From Daphnia carinata (Eukaryota; Arthropoda; Branchiopoda; Diplostraca; Daphniidae), in the NCBI RefSeq assembly GCF_022539665.2, contig NC_081334.1, forward strand, positions 6,294,424-6,358,423: DNA of 64,000 nt, read 5' to 3'. A program made the translations under genes and the position numbers. Below are positions 1 through 11,798 of this stretch, piece after piece. Every line of letters starts with the position of its first letter. The stretch's first letter is position 1. The notes under the pieces were generated by a model, which saw only the letters and a list, made by a program, of their open reading frames with translations, did no database searches and had not been told where the DNA came from.

Positions 1-146
1 ACGTACTAGTAGTCTATAGTGTTAAACAAGAAAGCATTTTTTAAAGTCTAATATTAGCCAATAACAAACAGAACTAATTTTTTTCCCCCGGCAAGATGTG
101 CTCTAGAAAAACAAGATTCTACCAAGCAGGTGCCACCACCTGTCTT

Positions 147-293
147 TCAAGCAGCCTTAAGTTTCTTTACGGCACGTTCAAGTTCTGGAACGTAGACGCC
201 CTTTATTACCCATAACGTTTTGCCGGTCAGGGTGAAACGGGCGAAACTGGGCCAGTTTGCGTCATCGGGCAAGGGCATAAGTACGTTCGACAT
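147..293 (-). CDS. Possible 48-aa small protein, unidentified
   Basis: Read on the minus strand from an ATG at 293 to TGA at 147, this frame gives a 48-residue product. It contains WPSFARFTLTGKTLWVIKG in the middle and ends ERAVKKLKAA. The composition looks protein-like: Trp and aromatic residues, balanced charge and a likely C-terminal amphipathic helix. An in-frame TGA lies two codons before the ATG with no AG acceptor between them, so this reads as a complete small ORF rather than the end of a longer spliced one. I do not recognise the family. No polyadenylation signal is visible before the window edge. It is divergent from the gene starting at 981. It could still be a chance frame. Confidence 0.4.
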   Translation of the reverse strand: MSNVLMPLPDDANWPSFARFTLTGKTLWVIKGVYVPELERAVKKLKAA

Positions 294-980
294 GCATCAC
301 AATCATTTGCAGTGATCGAAAAACAGCGAAAAGGCGAGTGAAACAAAATTCTAGTTTATCAGCTGCGATTGCAAACCGACTGCCTTGCAAAACATGAATC
401 GACAATGTGCATTCCATTTGACTTTGTCAGCAATTCTGATGTGAATTGCGCCAATAAATAGGACAAATGAATTGCGCAATTTAAGAGAGTTACAGATATC
501 AGTTACAGAGATAGGAAAATCATGATCAATTGAATAATTTGGAAAAGGGCAAGGCTGTTTGTTTTGGGAATTGCAGGACATAAAAAAAAAGATGGGCTGA
601 CATAAACAACCACACCCTCGTCCGGCCGTCGTTGTTAAAAGGGATTTCAAATGTACTGTAACAGACATGCCTATCGGTAAAAATCTCCAGCAATTTTATG
701 TCACAACCCATAAAGTGCATACGACGCAGTTGGTTTAATAAACCCAGCAGAGAACGTGAGGACAAATTTACATGTACGAACAGCTTTGTAAAAATGTTGT
801 CAACGCGCTTTTATGCTTTAACCAAGATATGGTTTTGAATAGAATGTAGTGCTTAACTGTTTACATATTCATCAACACGAATTGAATTCTACATCACGCA
901 CGCTCGCTATCGGTACGTCCGTGCGGCGGTGAACATCTTTCAATTGATAGCGTAGATGTGAAGGACTTGGTGGTGGGGAA
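294..980. other. Divergent intergenic region
   Basis: This stretch separates the minus-strand small ORF from plus-strand gene A and should hold both promoters and 5' UTRs. Two minus-strand frames (351-668 and 526-765) are open, but neither shows a recognisable motif nor a clear set of splice sites. I see no repeat or RNA gene here. Confidence 0.4.
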
Positions 981-1880
981 ATGTGGAATAAAGGAAGCTA
1001 CGATGTTTCAAACAAACAATTTGCTAACAGCCATCTGAGTGTTGTGCTATCTGCCGATGATCAACACGGACAAAATACCAGTAGGTACATTTAAATACGG
1101 TGCAAATTCACGCAGTTCGAATTTCTTCTTAATAAATCATTTAAATTTAGCGGTTTTCTAACAGTTACTTTGGAAAAAAATGAACCGGCGTGGAATCGAC
1201 TGAAATGGATTTTAAGAATACAAGAGAGATTAACGATATGGCTGATGTGCGCATTATTCCTAATTATTTTTGTTTTGATCGGAGTTATTATTTGGTTAAG
1301 CGTATCGATCCACCTAAACAATCGGGAAAATATCCGCACAATTTCAACTGCCATGGGCTTGTTAATCAGCCATAACTTCAAGCAAAATGCAAAATTAGAA
1401 CACTATTCCACTGATGGAATAGAAAGCGATATCGGTCAAAGTTGTGGCTTTTCCTGCGCGGAAATACTAAAAGCTACCTTCGATTTTCCGTAAAGTTTAC
1501 TTCAAAATAACTGTATCTGATTAGCTTGATTTCTTTGTTCAATTTTATAGCGAAGACGAGATAACAGACTCGGAAAAAAGTTCACTACCCAATCGTCAAT
1601 ATGGAACTGCTACAATACAGTCTTCGCCAATTGAAAGCTTCCCATCGCTAGAAACAAGTCGACGCGCAAAAAGTTCTAGTTGTAACAATAGCGAAATTAT
1701 CTTGGAAAAGTTTTCGGTAAATAAAATTGGCGAAACGCGGAGTGCGGAAAACGATTCTGTAGAAGACTCATCTGACGAAGAAGACGGTAAGTAACAAAAA
1801 AAAAAAATTGATTTGAAAAATGCAGTAACATCATGTCTCTTTCTTTTCCTCGCGGAAAAGCAGAGATAATGAATGATTAA
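981..1880 (+). CDS. Predicted single-pass type II membrane protein, family member A
   Basis: The model has four exons: 981-1080, 1165-1489, 1551-1786 and 1864-1880, giving 225 aa. Phases join without stops (1, 2, 1, end). The N-terminal 40 residues are polar. A Lys/Arg/Trp-rich stretch (RLKWILRIQER) precedes a single membrane segment (LIIFVLIGVIIWLSVSI). The remainder is Ser/Glu/Asp-rich, with an acidic end around DSSDEED. There is no N-terminal signal peptide, and positive charge on the N side predicts a cytoplasmic N terminus. Genes B and C downstream share the pattern of a membrane exon entering in phase 1 and leaving in phase 2. The second exon is longer than its counterparts and its donor (GTAAAG at 1490) is the least certain boundary. 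The family is not recognised. Confidence 0.62.
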
Positions 1881-2035
1881 CGTAACCTTCAAAAACTTAT
1901 CTGATCGACCAGCCAACAAAAACTGATTTAACTTTTAAACGACATCCGCAAAGGGTACGTAGCTAACATGGGCAAAATGTATCAACGCAGAAACCTATGT
2001 TATGAAGTCTTTCATGATTCATGTGTAACGCAGTT

Positions 2036-2041
2036 AATAAA
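2036..2041 (+). terminator. Poly(A) signal for gene A
   Basis: An AATAAA lies about 155 bases after the predicted stop of gene A, and no other plus-strand gene begins before 2635. Confidence 0.45.
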
Positions 2042-2634
2042 AATGTCAGCAGTGAATGAATATTACGATTCTTTTTTGTTGGGTGACTTACTGCCATGAT
2101 TAATCTGTGTCACAATGTTCTTGCTACTTAATAAAAAAATCAGCACATATGCTACAAAGAGTCACAACGCCATAGTTGCCCAACTCTCTGGTTATTACAA
2201 ATTGCCTAACATTCGAAATCTAATCATATAGATTTAACCACATCCAGTTACTCAAGATTTCACCCAAGTTTGAACACTTGAAAATCGTCTAGCCGCAATA
2301 ATGTACTACAAATAGGTTTAAAACTGCGATCCCTTAAACAAGTAGAGAACAACCCGCCAGTCGGAGTTGACTGACATTTTCTGATTCACGCATCATTCGG
2401 AAAACCATTAGCAGGTATTTCCCATTTCACAGCCACCTCAGTGTCGTTGTTCTTCCTTATTTATCATCAATAGATTTGCAAAGCGCTTGCATGTTTTCAA
2501 GTTCATGCATTTTTCTCTTTTTCCTAAACATTAATCTTAAATCTCGAACTAGAAATAGAACGCGCACATGCAATTATTAAAGAAGGAAATGCTTAATATA
2601 TAAATTAATAATATTGAAATGCTACGTCAAAATA
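2042..2634. other. Intergenic spacer between genes A and B
   Basis: This AT-rich spacer shows no open frame with coding character and no repeat. It presumably contains the end of gene A's 3' region and the promoter of gene B. Confidence 0.4.
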
Positions 2635-4078
2635 ATGGATGACATTTTCTTTCGACAGACAATGGGCAAAAAGAAAGAATACAATTTGTCTGAAATCGAT
2701 ACCAAACAAGCCGAGGACGCTAGCACCGACAAAAAAGAATCGTTCACTGTACAAGAATACGATGGTAACACAATATTGACTTTTATTCGTCATCGTTTAG
2801 ATATTCCTATCCAAACGATCGTTACACGCGCTATCGCCTGACGAGGAAAAAAAATGTTTTCAGGCTGACCCCTCAACAAAAATATCATCCGTAATCTTTC
2901 TTTGCGTTTCATGTTTTAGCGATTGTAAATGACGGGGTAACTGACCAGCCATGTAAACAATCAGCTTCAGATGACGGCGACAAAGGCAACACAGAAAACG
3001 ATAGTTCGAACGACGAGGACCAAACGAATGGAGAAGGTAATTTTAGCGCATCCCAATGACCGCTTAACGATCTATTTCCTGTTCCGTTTATCTTGCAAAA
3101 CCGTGTCTCTCGTAACTAGTTATAACTCAACATTTTACTCATAATGCCAGAAGCTTAAGGTTATTAAGGGCGCGCTTGTTTAACTATTTTTAGAAGAAAA
3201 CGAAACGATCCCAAAACAAACTGATTGTGAAGCCGGGGATAATGTTGAACTTCAAGAAATAAATGGTTCCCAAGACAAGCCCACAGATAACTCGGATAAT
3301 ACTGCGACCACCGAGAAGCAAATACAAACTTCAAAGGCCGAGGAGGAATATACGACTAGTAATAATCTAAGCGTTAAAGTTCGACTTTCGAGTCTGGTGA
3401 CGTCACCTTACTGATTTACATTGTTTTCTTCTAAAATAACAGTTGATTTAGAAGAAACCACGCATGCCCCAAATCCTTGTAAAACAAAACCAGTTGCTTT
3501 CTGGCTCAGAAAGAATCTGTTTTTGATAATAGGCATATCGTTTGTTATCGCACTTATTGCAATCATTTCAATAGCTGCTTCATCAAAGAGAGGGTAAGTA
3601 AATGAATTTTACCTTGTGAAACGACGTGAATCTATAAGCCAATATATGTGTTCCAGATTATCCAACGAAGAGGACGAATTAATGGCTCGGAAAGCAAATA
3701 TTCCGGGATTCAAACCTGCAACAAATGATAATACAAACAATAAAGATAACAATTCAGAAGTTGAAGTTACAACGCCAACGTTTACATCTACAGAAAGTAG
3801 GACATCTAATCAACTAAATTAACTATTCAAACAAGATATGATGTAATTGAAACCCTAATAACAGGCGATATTGCAAAGCTTCCTTGGACGACTGTTTATC
3901 AAACCGAAACAAGCCAAAGCCATGAAGCTTCAACTATTGAAAATACTGAGGAAGTAATTATACTTGGATAATGAATTCAAAAAAATATATATTACACTGA
4001 ACATTATTTACCTGATTGTGAAAGGTTGTCAATGGCGTGACTGAAGACGACGAAAACTACGAATATCCCGATGCTTAG
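2635..4078 (+). CDS. Predicted single-pass type II membrane protein, family member B
   Basis: Seven exons (2635-2764, 2920-3036, 3194-3358, 3443-3593, 3657-3796, 3865-3953, 4025-4078) give 281 aa with consistent phases. The start could be ATG 2635 or, nine codons later, ATG 2662. About 145 acidic, Asn/Asp/Glu/Thr-rich residues come first, including EYNLSEIDTKQ and DGDKGNTENDSSNDED. A membrane segment follows (LFLIIGISFVIALIAIISIAA), preceded by WLRKN. The rest is Thr/Ser/Asn-rich (SEVEVTTPTFTSTES), which resembles an O-glycosylated stalk, and ends NYEYPDA. Short motifs recur: IVNDGVTD before the membrane and VVNGVTED at the end. The membrane exon is phase 1 to phase 2, as in A and C. No known domain is recognised. 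Confidence 0.68.
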
Positions 4079-4801
4079 GGATTATGTCCAAATTTCTTAC
4101 AAAGCCGGAATCTGGAGTGGTGATCTACAAATATTTACACATTTCAGTTGCCATGATGAATTTACAATTAAAGACGTCAGGAAAACGTCTTCTCACCCAT
4201 TATTGTATGTCTGAATAAAATAATTTTCCACGATTTGATTGAGTGGAATGTACGCCAAAAATGAATATATCATCTCCCGATCAATATGGAAACTAGAGTT
4301 TCGTGAGAAATGATAATTAAACCCCTAGGAAGATTGAACTGTCAAAGTAAAATTTCAAACAAATTATAGTTACCTAACACACGTCGGAATTCGGGTAGTA
4401 CTGCAGAGCGGGATTCCCGCGCCGGAAGTATCATCGGATGCAAATGAGGGTACAGCAGAAAAGGTAACGAAGAATTCGTTCTCAAGATGCATCTCGTTCA
4501 ATGTGATCACACTATAGTTCCAATTACTAGCCTTCAACATTCTCTGGTTCACAACCGTGCCGGTATACTATAACGATTCAATATGATGCCATATCGTCTG
4601 GCGAGCCAGGCAACAGCTGAGCAGACCACTGTGCTACTTCCCGTATGTAAAAGTTTTTCATGTGTGAAGGCGCGCATCCGTTCGTCTTAAGTCGATAGAT
4701 GATAAAGCAGATCATGTTCACATCATCCCACCTCATCAGATATCCTTACATTTCCCTTGCCAGTTGGTCACTGCTTACTGGACTACACGTGCTTCTAGAA
4801 A
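4079..4801. other. Gene B 3' region and spacer
   Basis: This holds the 3' UTR of gene B and then anonymous sequence. A minus-strand frame at 4370-4552 is open for 60 codons but resembles no protein I know. The short palindrome GCGGGATTCCCGC lies near 4409. Confidence 0.35.
4214..4219 (+). terminator. Poly(A) signal for gene B
   Basis: An AATAAA lies about 135 bases past the TAG of gene B, at a normal distance for a compact arthropod gene. Confidence 0.5.
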
Positions 4802-7172
4802 ATGACGTCTCTCTTCCGGAATCGTGAGTCCCTCTTTCGATTTTCGTTTGCTTGTTTCTCAGTGTGCAAACTACAATCGTTTTGATTTGTCTCGCAAAGT
4901 GTCTGGCTTTTAAATTATTTGTTAACAGATAGCAAATCGTTCGTTAACTGTTGTCCTGCAACAATTGAAACTGGTTACACAAATTTCAATTGACATTTTA
5001 TAAAAGGATTTTACTTACGAAGTTTTGTTGAATTCTTCAATTTGTCACATTGATTTTGTAGCAGAAAACGAGAATACTACGATAGCAAAAATTAGTAGTG
5101 GCCCATCTGAAACGGAAAAAGAAAGTTTATCAGCACAATTTCAAGGTAAGAAAATTTGAATAATTTTAGCATACCTTTAATCGACTTTGGTAAGACACTT
5201 TTGCAACGGAGAATTCAGTCGTTTTTCGGAAGATAGTTTAGCCATTGTGGCTCAGCGAACGAAACTAAATGTAAAGTGTCGAAATTAGTATTCGAAAGAC
5301 TCAATGGAAAACAAAATTCTTAGTGTGATTAAGTCAGCGTCGCAGTTAATAGATTTCTCGGTTTTTGGGACATTTTCAAGCAAACTTCTTAACTTCAAAT
5401 AGAAAAATTTTATTTTATTTTAATTCTGAAGCTTTTACTCGCACAAACCAAGGGTAATCGTGTGTTGGTTAGAGCTGTAACACGGTTCAAATTTTTTATT
5501 ATTACTTTTACACCCAGAGGTTATCTCCATGCTGGGTTCACGCTATGGGAGGATTAGATTACAGCGTCACGGACGCCGATATATTTCCGAACTGCTGTAT
5601 GTGCACTTAGTTTGTTTATCTTTCTAGCACGAAGATCTGTCATGTCTCAAAATTTGTGGCGGTAGAAGAATTATTTAATGACAAGGTAACATTTAGAAAG
5701 GAACCATATTACTTATTTCAGTTGCAAAATAAAATCTTGTCAAAATGCGAACCGTCTCGTGAAATTCTAAACGACAATTAGTAGCAGACTACAAAAATCC
5801 ATTAGATATTGGGTTTCTGAAAACTACCACGAAGCAATTTGCACGAATTAAACTAATGTAGTGAATGGTTACCATAAATGGAGTTGCAGTATCACTCTGT
5901 TGGAAGGATGTAGCAAATTTGGGCATTTTCCGATCAAAGCAGGTAGAATATGTAGATAGCCTAAACACGACAGCAACGTTCGTGCAAATTCAACTACGTA
6001 CAAAATTTCAGTCAACTAGTTCTAGTTCCCTTCCTCAAACACAGTTCTGGTTGTTTGGTTTCAAATCAAATCTTATGCTGTTGCATCCACGGTGTCCGGT
6101 GCACGTGTGTCAATGCAAAAAAAAGGCATGTATTGTTCTATGCCTAAGCGCTGCAAGATTTCATTAAATTCGATTTCGAACATGATGCCAAAATTTATAA
6201 CAATTTCAATGTTTTTCGTGTAACAGAGAAATATTTTCTGTAGTATCTATCTAAATTCTAAGTTATAAAAAATTTTTTTTGAGAGACTTTTGAAACTTTT
6301 TTTAATTTCATAACTAAATGATCACACATCACAGTTAACTGATGTTTAAGGGATCAAAAAACATTCGGCAGATTGTTTCGTGTCAGTTTCCACAGCATTT
6401 TGACACAAAATTACCTTAAATGCCAAAATTTGTACCATTACAGTCCACGAGAATCAGCCCACCTCGTGCAGTAATAAAACACAGGCCAGGATGTTCTTGA
6501 GAAGACGAATCGTATTGCTGACATTGGCTCTCATTTTAGCCATTGTTGTCATCACCGTAACCATTGTTGGACTCTTGATCTCATCATATAATGAACGGTA
6601 TATAAGTAAAATTGCTCAAAGTACAATAAGGGATTCATTGCTAATATGTTTGTTTTGTTAAAATTTCATTATTTATTTACATGGTTCTTTTTTACACCAA
6701 CAGGCAGCAGGCAGAAGCAGAAGCTAGGGAAGCCACAGGCCCTTTTATGGAAATGGCAAATGAAAAGAAAGTGAGTTCGATAGCTGCAGGATTTCCTGAC
6801 GTAGGCGATCCAGATGCAGACAACGAACAAGATACCTTTTTGCCAGTATCACCAGGTGTAGTCGTAATTTTTTCATCATCGCATTGATCGTCGTTGCTGA
6901 AATTATTCTGGTTAACTATGATAGCTAGAAAAATTCCGGACACTGGTAGCGGTGTTAAGCCATTGGCTGCTGAAAAAACTGCGAAACGCGGGAAAACACC
7001 TGTTCTTCACGTTAAAGACGAGGTGGAAATATTTTCCGAGTTGGGTAGTGGTGATTCCTCCGGAGACCAACATGAAGCTGGCAGCGGAGATTCTTCCGGC
7101 GACCGGCATGAGGTTGGCAAGGGCTGCGGCAGTGGTTGTGGCAGCGGAGCTGAACAGCATCGATTCCTATAA
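4802..7172 (+). CDS. Predicted single-pass type II membrane protein, family member C, with Ser-Gly repeats
   Basis: The model has five exons (4802-4823, 5062-5145, 6444-6597, 6704-6855, 6925-7172), 219 aa, phases consistent. Exon 1 codes seven residues and ends at a strong GTGAGT donor; it is the least certain part. The third exon carries RMFLRRR followed by a membrane segment (LLTLALILAIVVITVTIVGLL), so the N side is positive and type II topology is expected. The predicted outer part contains a Glu/Ala-rich stretch, then two copies of GSGDSSGD followed by His, then GCGSGCGSGAE. Ser-Gly pairs next to acidic residues are the known context for glycosaminoglycan attachment, so a small proteoglycan is possible. 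The membrane exon is phase 1 to 2, as in A and B. The 1.3-kb second intron may hide further exons. Confidence 0.62.
5146..6443 (+). other. Large intron of gene C
   Basis: This 1298-nt interval has the GT donor and AG acceptor expected for gene C but is about fifteen times longer than its neighbours' introns. The frame at 5865-6167 has no matching splice sites or domain. An unannotated exon remains possible. Confidence 0.4.
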
Positions 7173-7887
7173 CTCGTCACAAGAAAACAATGTCATTCCG
7201 AATTGGCCTTCTATAGCTACATAGTTCTGTATAATTAAAGCTGTTTTCCTTGTTATTGTTTCCCTTTTGGTAAATTTTGTATGTTGTGAAACCCATGTTG
7301 ATACAAAACAAATTCTTGTACGTTCTAAACATTCTCATTAAACGACTGTTGCTATATCTATTCTTTTGCAATATTTCTTCGATTCATGGAAGCTTGGAAC
7401 AGGTCAAGGTAACACTGTGAACTTGGAGACTTTCTTATCAGCTGGTATACAAAAACTGAAGTAAATAGCTACAAAGTTTGCATTTCAGTTGAACTTCTTG
7501 AGGATAAGCAAACTAAAATGTTCCAGTTTTACTTTTTAACTAAATTTGTTCTTGTGAACAAGCATTTCTAGTAAAACACATTGAACAGAGATGAATCTTC
7601 TCGGGTATTGAATGACGTTTGAAAAAGGAAAAATAAAGTAATGTTTGCCAAGGCCGACCAACTCGGCTACAAACTAACTAATAGTTCATTATTTCGTCGC
7701 TAAGCTTTCAAAAGCTGTTGTGGTGCGGCTTGTTTTTCAAATAGTCGTCTGCTTTAAACGCTCTCTTAATGTGCAAAATTTCGCGTGAAATATTAACGTT
7801 GTTTGATATTTGTGCTCCGTTACGACGCGAATTCCCCAAAGCTGCACACCTTAAAAACTGAAAAGTTCATTATAGCCAACTGAAAGA
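7173..7887. other. Spacer between gene C and MED24
   Basis: This contains the 3' UTR of gene C and the MED24 promoter and 5' UTR. No coding frame or repeat stands out. Confidence 0.45.
7234..7239 (+). terminator. Poly(A) signal for gene C
   Basis: An ATTAAA variant signal lies 62 bases after the TAA of gene C. Confidence 0.45.
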
Positions 7888-10800
7888 ATGACTGAAAGTA
7901 TAGAGCAAAAGCTGAAGCACTTGATGAGGAAGGCTTGGAGGGAGCGCTGGACAGATCTCATGTGGGGTATTTATGTCAAAGAGGTACTGTAGTGCTTTGC
8001 TGTGAATAACAATTCATAACTACAAAACATTAATTAACCATGGTAGGTCATTCCTGCGGGATCAACAGGAGACACCTATAACTTAGCGGAAAGCATTCTC
8101 AAGCAAGCTTTGATTGGACCATCCCCAAACTCCAAGTTGCTTTCTTATTTACAATATTCTCTGAATGTTCAGGTATTATTATTGAAGTTTTTTATCAAAG
8201 TTATTAGAGTAATTCCTAAATGGATTTCATATGTAGATTGTTTCATATAGTGCTGTCTTTGAGAATATTTGCCTTCAAGGGAGTATACAGAAGACTAGAT
8301 GCCTTTTAGAGTTGTTGCATCTCCTAGAACAGTCATTGGTAAATCTTATTAAATTTTGCTTGGAAACATATCAGTATAATACTAAAACTATTTAGAAACA
8401 CATATCATGTTCTGGATCTGCGGATGAGTGTGCAGCGTTAGCATCGTCTCTTATGTCATTGGAAACTTGGTTGTGGAGTATTATGTCCGATGGACTCAAG
8501 AAGTTGTCTGAAGCTAGTAGTACAAGCAATAGCTACACAGTCATCTGCCATTATACAACAGGGCTGTTGGGCACTTTGTATGAGGAAAATTATTTAGTAT
8601 CTCTTCTTTATATCGCACGTTGCTGTACTAGTGATCAGTTTGCGGCAACTAATCTTGCATCACTTGTAAATCAAACTGAATCAAACATAAAACATCTAGC
8701 TGGTACCGGAAATTCATCGTTGGAAAACTTAGTGGAACCTGTTGAGAAAGTCATCCGGTAATTACATTCACAGATAATCATGCATTTCAGAACATATTCA
8801 TTTTGTAACTCTTCTCGGATTCTTAACAGGCAATGTCGATTGTTTGAAAATGACTTGTTCAAAGAAAACGGTCCAGAAAAGCCGTTTTATGAGAACTCGT
8901 TGTGTACAGACATACACACTTTAATATCTTGGGAGGCATTGTTGCGTCCTACGTCAGATGGTCTCGAACTAACACGTCAATTAGAAGTGCTACAAAAACT
9001 AAGGGGATATTCTGCCACTCAATTGTACTGCGAAATCCTTCGAGCTTGTTGCCTGGGTTTAGCTGAAACAGCCGATTCACCTGGAGAGCTACGATGGGCC
9101 GTCTTCACTTTTCTTAAGGCACCTTTACTACTGCTTCGACTTCACCGATCAATTTTTGGTATGAAGGAAAGCCCATCTGTATGATTCAAACTTTTTAAAT
9201 AAAACTCCCCTCAGGATTGGATCCGAATTCTCCTATTGGCGAACCAAGCCCTGAAGTCGCCGTGGCGTTTGAACGACTCTTATGCTACCCAGGTCTTCTA
9301 GAAACTACAGATGCGAAATGCCATTGCAACGTTGTCGAAGGGTTGCTGAATGAAGTGAAAATGCGCACATCTCTGCTATCCGAATGGCATGTTACTAGTA
9401 TTCTAAGCAAAAGGTAAAAATATTGGATTTTTCTATTGGCAAATCTAAAAAAATTCTGTCTGCATTTTGGTCTAAAACAGAGAAAGCCTATCGCGCGGAG
9501 GCCTGAAATTGGAGACTACAAACACTCAAATTGCTACTTTAGTGCTTCGTGCCGAACCCACTGTGGCCAGTATTTTAAAAACTTTGGACACGGATTACGC
9601 GAAAAACCAGGCAAGGAGTTAAAAATGTAAGAGTGAAATAGGATTACTAATAATAGCGTTTTCTTTTCAGGACACGTTATTAAAAGTTTTGTCTCATTTG
9701 CTATCGGGCCAAAGCTTTGAGCTGATACTAAACGCCGCTACAGGAACAGGTAAACTCCGGGCATTCGCCACAAAACTAGTGCGCTTCAACGAAGCGAACC
9801 GCCAACCGGCTGGCTCTGATCCAAGTAAAACGGCAAATTCAAGGGCATTGCTTTTTGACATTTCTTTTCTAATGCTTTGCCGTATTACGCAGATGTACGG
9901 CATCGAGGTAGTACCATTATTAGATGTTATTCCCTAATCGTTTCATAACGTGTTTTTGATGGATAGGTTATCTTAAGTGGCGAACAAGGAGGGGAGACTT
10001 TTTTTGAACAATGGGCTTCAGAATGGTTGAAACCAAACCAGGCACCCGATCTTTTATTAAATCGTTGTGATCCCATGTTGACTGATCAGTTATTAAAGGC
10101 GCTGACATCTGGTGAAAGTGACCTTAGATCTGGGTAAACTATATCGTAAAATCTTTAAATTACAAGACAAGTATTGAAATAAATCAAAATTGTTGTCTTT
10201 TAAAGGAGCGTTCGGTGGCATGATGCCTGCTTTCATGTCCCGGCTGTAATACGTGAAATTTTAGCGGCTTACGAATCACAGTTGGTTTCTGACGAAGAAG
10301 TCGAGAGAATTCTCGATACATTACGGACTCAGATGTGCTGCCTTTCGGTGTGCGCTGCCGCTTGGTTGAGATTTTACATCCAAGTAAGATTAATTGAAAC
10401 AAATAGATGATGGAGAAAGTTACGATAGTTCGTCTTTTTGTTTAGGTTCAACCAATGAATTTAAAAAGCAAACCCACTATGATGCTAGACCATTTGATGA
10501 CTCCTCTTAGTCTGGACGACTCTAAAGAGCATTACAGAGAGAGGTAAGTTACATTCTTCTCCGCGATCCTAATTACGCATCTTTGTCATCGCAGTGAATC
10601 TTTTAGATCAGTGTTAATGCTGCAAATCATTCGCCGTCTGGCTCAAGACGAAAACCCTCTTCAAAGTGTTTCTGACAATCAAGACCAAAGTTTAGATCAT
10701 CAGCTGGTCAAACTTTGGAGCAAAATTTTGAATCACGGATGGTCAGACCACTGTACTACAATGGGAATCGATCGACTTTATAAAATTGGCGGAGCGACAT

Positions 10801-11798
10801 GGCTTGTCACTTCTTTAGTGAAGGTGACACATTACGGAAAAATTTCACTAGTTCTATCACATTACTTGACTGCAAATTCTATTTTATACAGGCAGTTATC
10901 AAAGAGCAATCTTCTGACAAAAGACAACGTTGCGTCGAAGGGGCGCTATCAGTAGCACACTTGGATTTGGAAAGCTGCGCAATTTCTTTGGCCACTAGAG
11001 TCCTACCTTTCTTACTAACTCACTCGTCAATGCTCGCAAGGTAAGAAAACAAAATAAAACAAGAAGTCTTCTATTCCCCAGCTCCGTCCTAATTTTTTAA
11101 AATTAAAGTGACGAGGAAACAGGTGGACCAGGTGGAAAGGCTTTAGCGCAGTTGGCTGTGCTGCTATTTACTGCTGCATTGAATAACCAAATAGCATCAG
11201 ACTCAGATCCTTCAACTGCCTCCAAGAAATCGGGTTCAAAGCGCGCCATCGATTGGGATTTGAATACGCCTGGTTTCCGCTATCCTCCTTTGAAAAAAGT
11301 GGCTTTGCACGATGATGAACTGGAGGCTCTCTGTGTTGCTTCTAGCACATGTAAGCATTCCATTTTTCATCATGAATTTTAAGCAAAATGAAAAAATTTT
11401 CTTTTTAGCCCACGAGAACAAACCGCTATCTAATGCCATTGCAAACCTGATGCAATTAATGACCCGAGTTGCTGGAGATGGCATCATCACCCCACAACTG
11501 GCATTTATCAGCTATTTCATTCACACAATGGCAGAAATAACATCGCTTAAAACCAAAGAGGTCATGAAACCCCTTTTGAGTTTAATACCTCCAGCGCTGG
11601 TAAATGGCTTTTTAAAGTTACTTACTTAACATTTTATAACAGAAAATCTATTCTTTTAAGGTTTTTTACATGCTAGCCGCTTGGCCTGGATTAATGTCTA
11701 TTTCAGACGTGGCCAAGCTCTTAGCTCATCCTGGCGATGAAATGGGTGTCGGAAAAATCGCTGCCCGAATTGTTTGTGCATTTAAAAATACAAACTAA
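7888..11798 (+). CDS. MED24: Mediator complex subunit 24
   Basis: MED24 is a tail-module subunit of the Mediator complex, which links activators to RNA polymerase II in the nucleus. Sixteen exons join in frame: 7888-7983, 8047-8172, 8237-8338, 8396-8757, 8830-9158, 9215-9413, 9481-9610, 9671-9907, 9967-10133, 10206-10383, 10446-10543, 10595-10823, 10892-11040, 11109-11350, 11409-11599, 11661-11798. The product is 990 aa, essentially the length of human MED24. Matching segments include AWRERWTDLMWGIYVKE near the N terminus, QALIGPSPNSKLLSYLQYS, ATGTGKLRAFATKLVRFNE and RALLFDISFLMLC. The protein is helical throughout without catalytic motifs, as expected. Intron 7 begins with GC (CAG|GCAAGG) instead of GT. 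The TAA overlaps the ATG of a second small ORF, so the transcript may carry two coding regions. Confidence 0.93.

Noticed and set aside
5463-5495. tRNA-like words (GGTTAGAGC and GGTTCAAAT) close together
   Set aside because: The spacing is too short for a tRNA and no acceptor or anticodon stem can be formed. At most a decayed SINE fragment.
5865-6167. 100-codon plus-strand frame inside the large intron of gene C
   Set aside because: No ATG-initiated exon with matching phase, no domain, and composition typical of intron sequence.
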